Shown piece by piece: positions 41,979 through 50,522 of a stretch of 64,000 nucleotides of DNA (positions are counted from its first letter, which is position 1; every line of letters starts with the position of its first letter). The position numbers were made by a program, and so were the translations under genes. Below the pieces are notes generated by a model. That model was not told the origin of the DNA, made no database searches, and saw nothing but the letters and a program-made list of their open reading frames with translations. This DNA is from Streptomyces sp. NBC_01428 (GTDB taxonomy: Bacteria; Actinomycetota; Actinomycetes; Streptomycetales; Streptomycetaceae): contig NZ_CP109499.1 of assembly GCF_036231965.1 (NCBI RefSeq), forward strand, positions 1,612,001 through 1,676,000, in the 5' to 3' direction.

Positions 41979-42758
41979 TCACCAGGTCGGGATGAACCCG
42001 CCGTCGATCAGGAAGTCGCTGCCGGTGATGTTCCCCGCGCGGTCACCGGCGAGGAAGAGCACCAGGTCCGCGACCTCGGACGGCTTGGAGAAGCGGCCTG
42101 TCACGGTGGCGCCGGACGCCTGGGAGACCACCTCCTCGGGGGTGAGCCCCGCGGCGGCCGACACCGTCGCGGCCACTCCGCCGCCGCCCAGCCACAGCTC
42201 GGTCTCCACCGGACCCGGGCTGACCGTGTTGACCCGGATGCCCTGGGGACCGACCTCCTTCGACAGGGCCTTGGAGAACGCGACCAGGGCGGCCTTGCCC
42301 GCGCTGTAGTCGATCACCAGCGGGTCGGGCAGGGTCGCGTTGACCGAGCCGACCGTCACGATGGAACCCCGGCCCGCGGCGAGCATCACCGGCAGGGCGG
42401 CACGGGTGACCCGTACGGCGGTCAGCAGGTTCAGGTCGACCGTACGGGCCCACTGCTCGTCGGTCACCGACAGGAAGCCGCCGGTCCGCGCCGGGGCCGA
42501 GCCCACGTTGTTGACCAGGACGTCGATCCGCCCGCCCGCGGCGTCGATGAGCCGCGCGGCCGCGTCGGGCTCGGCGAGGTCGACGCCCACCCAGGTGACG
42601 TCACCCTCCTTGGCCAGCGCGTCCAGGCCGGGCGATCTGCCCCGCGACCCCGCGACCACCTTCGCACCCGCTCCGGCCAGCGCCTCGGCGACGGCGAGCC
42701 CGATGCCCTTGCTGGCCCCGGTGACGACCGCCGTCCTGCCCTGAAGTTCCGTGCTCAT
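41979..42758 (-). CDS. Short-chain dehydrogenase/reductase
   Basis: 259 residues, classical SDR. NADP(H)-binding T-G-A-S-K-G-I-G at residues 14-21, N-N-V-G near 89, catalytic Ser in V-G-S-V-N near 139, and Tyr-x3-Lys in Y-S-A-G-K near 152-156. The closing D-F-L-I-D-G-G-F is typical. Substrate unknown. Start ATG at 42758; an ATG at 42773 (M-E-L-R-A) is possible. The gene stands next to a TetR-like remnant, which may once have regulated it. Confidence 0.9.
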   Translation of the reverse strand: MSTELQGRTAVVTGASKGIGLAVAEALAGAGAKVVAGSRGRSPGLDALAKEGDVTWVGVDLAEPDAAARLIDAAGGRIDVLVNNVGSAPARTGGFLSVTDEQWARTVDLNLLTAVRVTRAALPVMLAAGRGSIVTVGSVNATLPDPLVIDYSAGKAALVAFSKALSKEVGPQGIRVNTVSPGPVETELWLGGGGVAATVSAAAGLTPEEVVSQASGATVTGRFSKPSEVADLVLFLAGDRAGNITGSDFLIDGGFIPTW

Positions 42759-42856
42759 GGCTCTCAGCTCCATCCCTGGGACGCGCGTCCTGCCGACACC
42801 CGACACGGCGACGCGGCGCGGCCTCCGTTCCAGGAGACCACGCCGCGCCCCGGCCT

Positions 42857-44992
42857 TCAGCCGGTCGCGTCGACCAGCGCCAGATCGTGCAGCCGCTCCG
42901 GCGGGCCCGGCCGGGCGTAGTACCAGCCCTGGGCCGTGTCGCAGCCCAGTATCCGCAGCTGCTCGGCCTGGGCACCGGTCTCCACGCCCTCGACCGTGAC
43001 GGCGAGATCCAGGCTGTGGGCCAGCGACACGATACCTTCCACGATCTTCAGGTCGACGGGGTCGGCGGGGAACTGCTGCATGCCCTGCGTGAAGGACCGG
43101 TCCAGCTTCAGGATGCTGACCGGCAGACGCCGCAGGTTGGCCAGGTTCGAGTAGCCCGTGCCGAAGTCGTCCAGCGCGATGTCGACGCCCATCTCGGCGA
43201 GCCGGCGCAGCGGCTTCAGCAGATCGTCGTCGGCACCGATCAGGGCGGACTCGGTGACCTCCAGGCAGAGCGCCTGGGCGTCCAGGCCCTCGCGCTCCAG
43301 GATGTCGACGGTGTCCTGGACCAGGCCGGGATGGGTCAACTGGCACGGCGAGAGGTTCACGTTGACCCGCAGCGGGCCGCCGCCGGGGTGCCGCTGCTGC
43401 CAGGTGCGGGCCTGGCGGACCGACTGCTCCAGGACCCAGCGGCCGAGCGGCACGATCAGTCCGGTGTGTTCGGCCAGCGGGATGAAGCGGTCGGGGCTCA
43501 GCACTCCGTGCTGCGGATGCAACCAGCGCACCAGCGCCTCGGCGCCGCGCACGCTGCCGTCACCGAGGTGCACCAGCGGCTGGTACTCGATGAAGAACTC
43601 GCCCCGGTCCAGGGCCGCCGGCAGCGCCGTGGTGAGCCCGTGCCGGGTGATCGCCCGGGCGTCCGCCTCCGGATCGGCCAGTTCGAAGCGGTTGCCGCCC
43701 GCGGACTTGGCCCGGTACATCGTGATGTCGGCACTGCGCAGCACGTCGGCGGCGCCGCGCACCCCGGCCGGGCCCTCCACGACGCCGATGCTGCCGCGCA
43801 CGGTCAGCTCACGGCCGTCGATACTGATCGGCGTGACGAGCGCGTTCATGATGCGCCCGGCCAGCTCCTCGACCTCGCGCTCGGTGTCCGGCCCCGTCGT
43901 CAGGGCCACGAACTCGTCGCCGCCGAGCCGGGCGACCATCTCGCCCGAGGCGGTCGCACAGGACTGCAGGCGGTCGGCGACCTCGACGAGCAGCCGGTCG
44001 CCCGCCGCGTGGCCGAGGCTGTCGTTGATGGTCTTGAAGCCGTCGAGGTCGAGGTAGCAGAGCCCGAAGCGCTGCCCCTCCCTCGCGGCCAGTGCCTTCT
44101 CCAGCCGCTCGAAGAACAGCGTGCGGTTGGGGAGCCCGGTGAGCGCGTCGTGCGTCGCCTCGTAGCGCAGCCGCAGGTTGAGCAGCCGCCGCTCGGTGGT
44201 GTCCTCCATCAGCGCGAGCTGGTACTGCGGCTCGCCGTCCGCGTCCCGCAGCAGCGAAACCGTCAGGTTGGTCCACAGGGCGGTGCCGTCGGGGCGGTAG
44301 AACGCCTTCTCGACGTGGTAGTGGTCCCGCTCGCCGCGCACCAACTCCTCGTACAGGCGCCAGACTTGGGGAGCGTCCTCGGCGTGCGTCCACTCGGTGA
44401 CCCGGCGTCCCCGCATCGTCTGCTCGGAGCCGCCGAACATGCGCAGCAGCGCGCCGTTGGCCTGGAGCATGTTGCCGTCGAGGTCGGCGATGCCGATCCC
44501 TATCGCCGCACCCTCGAACACCGCGCGGAAGCGCGCCTCGCTGTCGTGCAGCGCCTCGGCCACGGCGCTGCGGGCGGTCAACGCCGCCTGGGAGATGGCC
44601 TGCTGCTCGGTGAGCGTGCGCTCCCGCAGCGCTCGCGCGTAGCCGGCGGCCATGGCGTGCTGGAGTCGCGCGGACCGGTTCCGCAGCGTCTCCTGGTGGC
44701 CGCCCTCGCCGCAGTAGAGCACCAGATAGGCGTCGACGCAGTCGAGGGCCCGGCTGAGCGCCTCCGGGTCGGTGCAGTGGGCGGCGACGAGCGCGGCGCC
44801 GACCGTCTGTCCGGCCTCCGCCTCGAAGGTCCTGGCCAGCAGCGCATCGCTCAACCGGCGTGCGAGGGGCAGGAGTTGCACCTCGAACTCGGGGCGGGTC
44901 AGCGACGTGGAGGTGACCGGGAAGACCGCGCGGCTCCAGATCGTCGCGAACCGGCGCAGTCTGTCCTCCGGTCCGTCCGGCTCGGCGGTCAC
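42857..44992 (-). CDS. rmdA: PAS-GGDEF-EAL cyclic di-GMP turnover protein, RmdA-like
   Basis: 711 residues. Residues 1-145 form an uncharacterised helical region. A PAS/PAC sensor spans about 150-270, GGDEF about 275-435 (L-G-G-D-E-F at 356-361), and EAL about 450-700 (E-A-L at 485-487, D-D-F-G-T-G-Y-S and K-L-D-R-S-F present). The architecture and position match RmdA of S. coelicolor, described as a c-di-GMP phosphodiesterase affecting development. Both active-site motifs are intact, so dual activity is possible. The RxxD inhibitory site expected at about 347-350 is absent (T-A-S-G). The start is a GTG whose GTGA overlaps the stop of the upstream methyltransferase, so the two are coupled. 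Confidence 0.88.
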   Translation of the reverse strand: MTAEPDGPEDRLRRFATIWSRAVFPVTSTSLTRPEFEVQLLPLARRLSDALLARTFEAEAGQTVGAALVAAHCTDPEALSRALDCVDAYLVLYCGEGGHQETLRNRSARLQHAMAAGYARALRERTLTEQQAISQAALTARSAVAEALHDSEARFRAVFEGAAIGIGIADLDGNMLQANGALLRMFGGSEQTMRGRRVTEWTHAEDAPQVWRLYEELVRGERDHYHVEKAFYRPDGTALWTNLTVSLLRDADGEPQYQLALMEDTTERRLLNLRLRYEATHDALTGLPNRTLFFERLEKALAAREGQRFGLCYLDLDGFKTINDSLGHAAGDRLLVEVADRLQSCATASGEMVARLGGDEFVALTTGPDTEREVEELAGRIMNALVTPISIDGRELTVRGSIGVVEGPAGVRGAADVLRSADITMYRAKSAGGNRFELADPEADARAITRHGLTTALPAALDRGEFFIEYQPLVHLGDGSVRGAEALVRWLHPQHGVLSPDRFIPLAEHTGLIVPLGRWVLEQSVRQARTWQQRHPGGGPLRVNVNLSPCQLTHPGLVQDTVDILEREGLDAQALCLEVTESALIGADDDLLKPLRRLAEMGVDIALDDFGTGYSNLANLRRLPVSILKLDRSFTQGMQQFPADPVDLKIVEGIVSLAHSLDLAVTVEGVETGAQAEQLRILGCDTAQGWYYARPGPPERLHDLALVDATG

Positions 44993-45801
44993 GCCGTGCG
45001 TCCCACGCCGCCGAACCCGGAGAAGGAATACGGGTCCTCGTCCTCGGGTGCCGTGTCGGGCCGCCAGTCCGGCATCGGCACCAGGCCGGGTTCCACCATG
45101 TCGTACCCCTCGAAGAACCGCGCGATCTCCTCGCGCGTGCGCATGATCAGCGGATTGCGGATGTTCTTGTAGACGCCGACCGCGCCCTCGGCCTGCTCCT
45201 GCGGGAGCGGAATCCCCTCGAACGCCGCGTGCGTGACGACCAGCATGCTGCCCGGCGCGAGGGCGTCACGCAGTTCGGCCAGCGCACTGTACGGGTCGTC
45301 CGCGTCCTCCACGAAGTGAAGTATGGCAACGAGGAGCAGCGCGACAGGCCGCTTCAGGTCGATCAACTGCTGGACGGGCGCGCTGGCGAGGATCTCCTGC
45401 GGCTTGAGGAGGTCGGCGGCGACGACGTCCGCGTCCGCGATGTCCTCGAGAACGGCCTGGCTGTGTGCGACGGCAACGGGATCGTGGTCGACGTAGACGA
45501 CGTGCGCGCCGGGGCGGGCGGCCTGCGCGACCTCGTGGACGTTGCCGAACGTCGGGATGCCCGAGCCGATGTCGAGGAACTGGTCGATGCCCTCGGCGGC
45601 GGCGAACCGGACGGCGCGGCGCATGAACGCGCGGTTGGCCTGCATGACCTTGGGGAGGCCCGGCATGAACTCCATCGCCTTGCGGGCCGCCTCCCTGTCG
45701 ACCTCGAAGTTGTGCGAACCGCCCAGGTAGAAGTCGTACATTCGGGACACGCTCGGCACCGAGATGTCAATGCTGCGGGGGGCCCAGGCGGGACGCTCCA
45801 T
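44989..45801 (-). CDS. SAM-dependent methyltransferase, DUF574 family
   Basis: 270 residues. The actinobacterial DUF574 pattern is clear: S-V-S-R-M-Y-D-F-Y-L-G-G-S-H-N-F near residues 17-32 and F-L-D-I-G-S-G-I-P-T-F-G-N near 75-87 for SAM binding, followed by a V-Y-V-D-H-D-P strand and L-L-L-V-A-I-L-H-F-V. The family is strongly expanded in Streptomyces and the substrates are unknown. GGAGAG supports the ATG at 45801. The stop overlaps the rmdA start, implying coordinated synthesis with the c-di-GMP protein. Confidence 0.88.
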   Translation of the reverse strand: MERPAWAPRSIDISVPSVSRMYDFYLGGSHNFEVDREAARKAMEFMPGLPKVMQANRAFMRRAVRFAAAEGIDQFLDIGSGIPTFGNVHEVAQAARPGAHVVYVDHDPVAVAHSQAVLEDIADADVVAADLLKPQEILASAPVQQLIDLKRPVALLLVAILHFVEDADDPYSALAELRDALAPGSMLVVTHAAFEGIPLPQEQAEGAVGVYKNIRNPLIMRTREEIARFFEGYDMVEPGLVPMPDWRPDTAPEDEDPYSFSGFGGVGRTA

Positions 45802-46182
45802 CTATCTCTCCAAGGCGTAGTCGACGGCGTAGGCGATCCGGTGTTCGAGCAGAGGCTACTGATCGCCCGCCAAAGGGGCGAGCCAAAACGGAAATTGACC
45901 GTCCGTTCCCGGTCACTGCCTCGGGCAAGTGCCGAATTGGCGTCCGCGAACGTCACTCGAACACACCACGCACCGCCGTTGCGAAATCCCTCCGAAGCGT
46001 TCCAAATGACTTCGGGGGATCACGAAGCGTGGCCACGCCCGCCGAAGGAACCGCCGCACTCTTTCACATCCGGACCGCCGGCCGGACCTTTCACGTTCGG
46101 CGGCGGCACACCGACTCGCGCTCACCGTAAGCCAGTTCACCGTCCGGCCGTTCCCCGCCGCGTGGCGACGCGGCCACGGCAA
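45802..46182 (-). other. 381-bp gene-free region upstream of the methyltransferase
   Basis: No supportable gene. It must hold the promoter of the methyltransferase-rmdA operon. A short direct repeat CTTTCAC (46061-46067 and 46088-46094) and a relatively A/T-rich patch around 45885-45900 are visible, but no convincing promoter pair. Confidence 0.5.
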
Positions 46183-46221
46183 GGGTCCGCCCCCTCCCTG
46201 CGGTGCGGAGGGGGCGGACCC
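46183..46221 (-). terminator. Terminator after the repeat lipoprotein gene
   Basis: Perfect 15-bp G/C stem (46183-46197 with 46207-46221), nine-base loop, 53 bases downstream of the lipoprotein stop on the minus strand. Confidence 0.78.
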
Positions 46222-46273
46222 GGGGTCGCGCGGCGTTTCGGGGCGGGGTGACCCGCCCTCGGGGGACGATCCG

Positions 46274-47209
46274 TTACTTCGCCGCGCCGACCGGCTTGCC
46301 GTCGGGGGCGACGGCGTACCACGTGCCGCCCACGCCCTGGCCGTTGGTGTCACCGGGAGCGGTGTCACCGGAGAAGGTGTAGATCGGCCAGCAGTTGACG
46401 GTCATCTGCTTCACGCCGTCCGGACGGGTGAAGCCCATCAGGCCCTTCTTCTGGACACCCTTGGTGTCCTTCGAGGCGACCGGCGCCACGGCCGGCCACT
46501 TCTCCAGGCAGGCGCCCGTGCACGCCGACTTCGAGACGGGCCAGGCCTGGTCCTTCATGAAGCGGTAGACGGTCATCCCGTTCTTGTCGACGACGACGTC
46601 ACCGAGCTTCGCGTCCTTGCGGACCGACAGGCCGGGCAGGTCGGCGAGCGTCGCCTTCTTGCCGTTGGGCGCGGAGGCGTACCAAGTGCCGCCCACGCCT
46701 TGGCCGTTGGTGTCCCCGGCCTTGGTGTCCTTGGCGAAGCGGTACATCGGCCAACCGGCGACCGTCAGCTGCTTCGTACCGTCGGCGCGCGTCACCTCGC
46801 CGAGCAGCGACTTGTCGACGCCGGCGGCGGCCTCGGCGCCGTCGGCGGGAACCGGCGGCCACGCGGTCGCGCAGGCGCCGTCACAGCTGGACTTCGGGGG
46901 CTCCGCGGTGTCCTTGTCGAAGCGGTAGAGCGTCATTCCGGCGCCGTCCGTCAGCACCTTGCCCAGCTTCGTGCTCTCCGTGACGGCGAGCTGACCCGCG
47001 GGCTCCGCCTTGGCGGCGGCCTGGTCCTTGGAGTCGGCGCCGTAGCCGTTGCCCGCCGTGGTGCTCGTTCCGTAGCCACCAGCGGCGGCGGTCGCCCCGA
47101 CGTTCTGGCTGCCCGTAGGGGTGCCCTGTTCCTGACCGCACGCCGTCGTGAGCGCCAGCACGGCCGCAGCTGCCGCTACGAGTGAGGCGCTCCGCCAGGA
47201 GGTCTTCAT
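46274..47209 (-). CDS. Secreted-repeat lipoprotein (COG4315-type), SCO0930-like
   Basis: 311 residues. Lipobox T-T-A-C (Cys24) after a typical signal peptide. A Gly/Ala/Tyr-rich linker is followed by two copies, about 110 residues each, of the secreted repeat of unknown function: each has M-T-(L/V)-Y-R-F, a C-x3-C pair (C-D-G-A-C and C-T-G-A-C), W-P, G-x-x-Q-(L/M)-T-V, W-P-(M/I)-Y and D-T-N-G-Q-G-V-G-G-T-W-Y. The paired cysteines could bind metal or heme or form a disulfide. GGGAG precedes the ATG. Function unknown; lipoproteins of this type affect surface and development phenotypes in Streptomyces. It ends in TAA, unusual for this window. Confidence 0.88.
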   Translation of the reverse strand: MKTSWRSASLVAAAAAVLALTTACGQEQGTPTGSQNVGATAAAGGYGTSTTAGNGYGADSKDQAAAKAEPAGQLAVTESTKLGKVLTDGAGMTLYRFDKDTAEPPKSSCDGACATAWPPVPADGAEAAAGVDKSLLGEVTRADGTKQLTVAGWPMYRFAKDTKAGDTNGQGVGGTWYASAPNGKKATLADLPGLSVRKDAKLGDVVVDKNGMTVYRFMKDQAWPVSKSACTGACLEKWPAVAPVASKDTKGVQKKGLMGFTRPDGVKQMTVNCWPIYTFSGDTAPGDTNGQGVGGTWYAVAPDGKPVGAAK

Positions 47210-47470
47210 GGGTAACTCCCGCTGTTCGCATAAGTGGTGCAGCGCCCTGCTGCGCCGCGCATGGCCCTAGGTACGGGCGGAAGGGGCGGGAGTGTTCAAG
47301 GGGGCCGGAACTTTCTTTCGGAAGCCTGTGACCCGGATGACGCTTTCTTCGCGCGTACGTGCGATCACGGGCCGCGCTTACCGTACGGAGCGTCAAACCA
47401 TGGCATGCCGGACGTCCTTCCTTCGGGGGCATTCACCCGCACTCCGGCGTGGCCCCGTCGCGCGCACCCC

Positions 47471-48112
47471 ATGATCTTGGTCGTGCAAGGACCCCAACGA
47501 ACCCGATCCGCCCTCGTCATACGCGTCTTGGCGGTGACGGCGCTCAGCTGGCTGCTCGTCGGCGCGCCGAGCGGAACGGCGTCGGCGGACGCGTGCGCGT
47601 ACGCCTCGACCGGCCCGGGCGGAGACGGCGTGACCGCGGTGGCCGTGGCGGGCGACGGAGCGGTCGCGGTCGTCGGGAACACCACCTGGTGCCCGACCCC
47701 ACCGCCGCCGTGTCCCCCGACCCCCACGCCCACCCCGACACCGCCCCCACCGCCGAAGCCGCCTCCCCCGCCCAAGCCGAAGCCGACGCCCAAGCCGACA
47801 CCCCCTCCGCCCACCCACGCGCCGGCGCCGAAACCGAAGCCGCCGCCACCCCCGCCGCCTCCACCGCCCCCCGCGCCGAAACCGAAGCCCGTGCCGCCCC
47901 GGCCGGCCCCGGTGCCGCCGCCGAGACCCACGCCGAAACCCGAGCCGACGCCGAGCGCGCGCCCCACACCCGCGCCCGCACCCGTCAGCTATCCGGCGTA
48001 CCGCCCCGCGCCGCACAAGCACCAGCCCCGCAGCGGCCCGTCGCTGGTCTCGTTCACCCTGCTCATCACCGCGCCCGCGGTGCTCGCCGTCGCGGCGCTG
48101 CGCCCGCGCTGA
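47471..48112 (+). CDS. Exported proline-rich protein with C-terminal membrane anchor
   Basis: 213 residues. Signal peptide (residues about 12-40, A-S-A-D-A near the cleavage site), then a 35-residue Gly/Val region, then about 100 residues of P-x repeats (P-P-P-K, P-T-P-T, K-P-K-P) that would form a stiff extended rod able to cross the wall, and a final hydrophobic helix ending in Arg-Pro-Arg. Cysteines occur only before or at the start of the rod. No catalytic domain. The start is uncertain: no good ribosome-binding site lies before the ATG at 47471. The DUF4239 gene follows 15 bp later, so they are probably cotranscribed. Confidence 0.7.
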   Translation: MILVVQGPQRTRSALVIRVLAVTALSWLLVGAPSGTASADACAYASTGPGGDGVTAVAVAGDGAVAVVGNTTWCPTPPPPCPPTPTPTPTPPPPPKPPPPPKPKPTPKPTPPPPTHAPAPKPKPPPPPPPPPPPAPKPKPVPPRPAPVPPPRPTPKPEPTPSARPTPAPAPVSYPAYRPAPHKHQPRSGPSLVSFTLLITAPAVLAVAALRPR

Positions 48113-48127
48113 CCCTGGAGGCAAACC

Positions 48128-48892
48128 TTGTCGGATTGGCTTGTTCTCGCCCTCGCGATGGCGGCCGCGTGCATCGTGGTCCTCATCGTGACGCTCGTCC
48201 GGCACCGCCGGGCGCGCGAGGACGAGGACCCCAGCGAGACCCCGGACGTCATCGAGTACATGACGATGATGATCGGCGTGGTGTACGCCATCGTCCTGGG
48301 CCTGGCGATCGCCGGCGTGTGGGAGGCCCGCGGGGCCGCCCAGGACCATGTGCAGGCGGAGGCCCAGGCGCTGCACGAGATCTCCGAGCGGGTCCGGGTC
48401 TACCCGCCCGACGTGCGCGACCGCATCCGCGGTGACGTCGACGCCTATGTCGACTACGTGGTCACCAAGGAGTGGAAGTCCATGACGGACCACGGCCGGG
48501 TGACCGCCGAGGGCGGCCGGCTGCTCGAACAGATCCGGCACGACGTCACCGACTACGAACCGAAGTCGGACTTCGAGGCCCAGGCGTACCAGCCGCTCGT
48601 GGACCAGGTGACGGCGGCCGACGCCGCACGCAGCGCCCGGGCCGACTCCACCGGGGCGACCATGCCCGGGGTGGTGTGGTTCGGGCTGATCATCGGTGCC
48701 GTGGTCACCGTCGGCATGATCTTCGCGCTGCAGATCAGGCGAACCCCCCGCGAGCTGATCCTCGCCGGGCTGTTCTCCGCGCTGATCGCGTTCCTGCTGT
48801 TCCTCATCTGGGACTTCGACGCGCCCTACAGCCGGGGGATCGCGGCGTCCGTGGAACCCTTCACGGCGCTGTTCCCGCACCTTCCCGGCTGA
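48128..48892 (+). CDS. DUF4239 family membrane protein
   Basis: 254 residues starting at TTG 48128, with GGAGG nine bases upstream. Two N-terminal helices (about 4-24 and 45-66) surround the conserved E-Y-M-T-M-M-I-G-V-V-Y-A-I-V-L-G segment. A helical, charged domain follows (about 70-170), then two C-terminal helices (about 178-200 and 208-228). The DUF4239 family is widespread and uncharacterised; the topology (paired membrane helices around an exposed helical domain) recalls bestrophin-like channels. It follows the proline-rich protein gene at 15 bp. Confidence 0.82.
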   Translation: MSDWLVLALAMAAACIVVLIVTLVRHRRAREDEDPSETPDVIEYMTMMIGVVYAIVLGLAIAGVWEARGAAQDHVQAEAQALHEISERVRVYPPDVRDRIRGDVDAYVDYVVTKEWKSMTDHGRVTAEGGRLLEQIRHDVTDYEPKSDFEAQAYQPLVDQVTAADAARSARADSTGATMPGVVWFGLIIGAVVTVGMIFALQIRRTPRELILAGLFSALIAFLLFLIWDFDAPYSRGIAASVEPFTALFPHLPG

Positions 48893-48991
48893 CGCGGCAG
48901 CCGGACAGAACCACACACCGGGGGACGGACGACACGCCGTGTCCGTCCCCCGGCCGTACGCACCGTGTCCCCCGTGCGGCCCACAGACGTG

Positions 48992-49040
48992 ACCCGTTCG
49001 CACTACAGGGATCGCGGACGGACGCACCCTTTCCTAGCGT
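48992..49040 (+). promoter_or_regulatory. Promoter-like element ACCCGTTCGC-N33-TAGCGT
   Basis: ACCCGTTCGC at 48992-49001 and a -10-like TAGCGT at 49035-49040, 79 bases before the first anchored protein gene. The same two words at exactly the same spacing occur before the sortase gene (50523-50571). Confidence 0.5.
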
Positions 49041-49118
49041 TCCGATCATCGAGGTGCATTTCTGACGCAATGCGGAAAAGGTCCGCAGCAAGGCTCCTCG
49101 GGGACCTGGAGGCTCACC

Positions 49119-49649
49119 ATGCGCGCGATACGCGTCGCTTCGGCCGCACTGCTGGGCGTGACCGCCCTGACCTTCACCGCGCCCGCCGCCTTCGCCGGCG
49201 ACCGGGACGACCACAACATCACTCCGTTCGCCTTCAGCGTGCAGCCGTCCACCATCGCCGCCGGCGGTCAGGTGTCGCTGCTGCTGAAGCGGGACGGCGG
49301 CTGCCGCGGGAACGCGACGGTCACCTCCGGTGTCTTCGACACCGTCACGATCCCGCCGGGCCAGTCCTCGGCCACCGCCATGGTCGACTGGGACGCCCGG
49401 CCCGGTGCGGTGTACGACGTGACGTTCTCCTGCGGCGGGGCGAGCGGCAGCACCGGTCTCACCATCGCGAGCGGCCGTTCCAGCAGCCCCACCCCCGTCC
49501 CCCTGCAGCGCGGGGTGCGGGCGGGTGTCGGCGGCAGCGTCGGCGGCTTCGACCTCAAGGAGATCGGCATGGGCGCGGCTCTCATCACCGGTTCCGTGGG
49601 CGCGGCCTGGTACATGGTGCGGCGCCGCTCGGCGTCCGACGAGTCCTGA
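49119..49649 (+). CDS. Secreted single-domain surface protein with C-terminal anchor
   Basis: 176 residues. Signal peptide with cleavage near A-F-A-G (residue 26). The mature region (about 28-115) is beta-rich with two cysteines (G-G-C-R-G and F-S-C-G-G) that probably form a disulfide, and contains D-A-R-P-G-x-x-Y-D-V-T. The C-terminal part is G-V-R-A-G-V-G-G-S, then a hydrophobic helix (about 150-166) and R-R-R, the layout of a sortase substrate but without LPXTG. It is paralogous to the product at 49799-50290 and lies in the same locus as a class F-like sortase. Function unknown. Confidence 0.8.
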   Translation: MRAIRVASAALLGVTALTFTAPAAFAGDRDDHNITPFAFSVQPSTIAAGGQVSLLLKRDGGCRGNATVTSGVFDTVTIPPGQSSATAMVDWDARPGAVYDVTFSCGGASGSTGLTIASGRSSSPTPVPLQRGVRAGVGGSVGGFDLKEIGMGAALITGSVGAAWYMVRRRSASDES

Positions 49650-49666
49650 CCCGGGGCCCGAACGGC

Positions 49667-49715
49667 ACAGCGCTCCACCCCGGACCCGTCGGGAGGGTCC
49701 GGGGTGGAGCGCTGT
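49667..49715. terminator. 21-bp perfect bidirectional terminator between the two paralogues
   Basis: Perfect 21-bp stem (49667-49687 with 49695-49715) and seven-base loop, between convergent genes ending at 49649 and 49799. It is the longest uninterrupted stem I found in the window. Confidence 0.85.
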
Positions 49716-49798
49716 CACGTGCGCGCTGTCTCCGGGGCGGACCGCCGGCCCCCGAGGGGGTGCGCCGGCCGTCCCTGTGCTGGAAAGCGACCGAGCGG

Positions 49799-50290
49799 TC
49801 AGATGTGCTTCTCGGACCGGCGGCGCATCCAGAACACCCCGCCGCCGACGACCGCCGCGGCCACCAGGCCACCGCCGATCGCCATGTCGGTCGGCGTGGC
49901 GCCCGTGGAGCTGCTGCCACCGAGACCACCGCGGGTGCCGCCGATGACGGTGAAGGCCGCCGGGCGGGTGAGCGGGCCCGTCCCCTCGCAGTTGACGGTG
50001 ATGTCGTACGAGCCGGGGCGGGCGTCCTGGTTGATGGTGGCCGTTCCGCTGGACGTCTCGTTGTGGGCGCCGACGAGCGGCCTGAGCCGCGCCTGACGGA
50101 ACGCCGGCGAGGTCATGGTGCCCCCTCGCGAGCACCCGTCGACCGTCACCGTCAGCTGACCGCCGCGGGCGATGACGCTGGGCATGGCGACGATGTTGCT
50201 CGGACTGTTCCACGCCGCGGCCATCGGGGCGGCGAGCCCCACGGCGGCGACCGCGGCGGCAGACACCGCCAGGGCACGAGTAGTACGCAT
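49799..50290 (-). CDS. Second secreted surface protein with C-terminal anchor (paralogue)
   Basis: 163 residues. Signal peptide (A-P-M-A-A-A then W-N near residue 26), beta-rich mature domain with two cysteines (D-G-C-S and V-N-C-E) and D-A-R-P-G-S-Y-D-I-T, matching its convergent neighbour. The C-terminal part is G-T-R-G-G-L-G-G-S, a short spacer, a hydrophobic helix (about 138-155) and R-R-R. No LPXTG. GGAGG supports the ATG at 50290. The gene is divergent from the sortase gene across 332 bp. Confidence 0.8.
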   Translation of the reverse strand: MRTTRALAVSAAAVAAVGLAAPMAAAWNSPSNIVAMPSVIARGGQLTVTVDGCSRGGTMTSPAFRQARLRPLVGAHNETSSGTATINQDARPGSYDITVNCEGTGPLTRPAAFTVIGGTRGGLGGSSSTGATPTDMAIGGGLVAAAVVGGGVFWMRRRSEKHI

Positions 50291-50522
50291 GTGATCCTCC
50301 GCGGAGACGCCCCCGGGAACCGTCCCCGGTGGATCGGCGAGAAAGCGCCTCCCAGACAGACCCTCAGATGCCGTGCACACGCCCGCATTTCGAGAATGGT
50401 CCGTCCTGGTGAGAGGACACGCCGAGAGAATTCCACACAATCGGATATTGCCGCAGGTCACGGACCGTCAGAAAATTCCTGGTCATGGCAACTCGGATGG
50501 CGCAGGAGACAGCCGCGCCGCC
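50291..50522. other. Non-coding part of the sortase/surface-protein divergent gap
   Basis: No gene seen. It holds the leader and promoter of the minus-strand surface protein. The shared ACCCGTTCGC word does not occur in the minus orientation here, so that gene seems to be controlled differently. Confidence 0.5.

Noticed and set aside
42774..43346. N-terminal extension of the SDR open frame into the rmdA region
   Set aside because: It is antisense phase noise over the C-terminal EAL domain; the SDR cofactor motif begins right after the ATG at 42758.
47307..47330. GGAACTT on the plus strand before the proline-rich protein as an ECF -35
   Set aside because: No convincing -10 element follows at 16-17 bases.
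47365..47967. Gly-rich minus-strand frame that looks like a PE-PGRS or silk-like protein
   Set aside because: It is the exact complement of the proline-rich repeats of the exported protein; Pro codons read backwards give Gly codons.
49119..50290. Classic sortase signal (LPXTG, LAXTG, NPQTN) in the two anchored proteins
   Set aside because: None is present in either C-terminal region; this absence supports the alternative motif idea.
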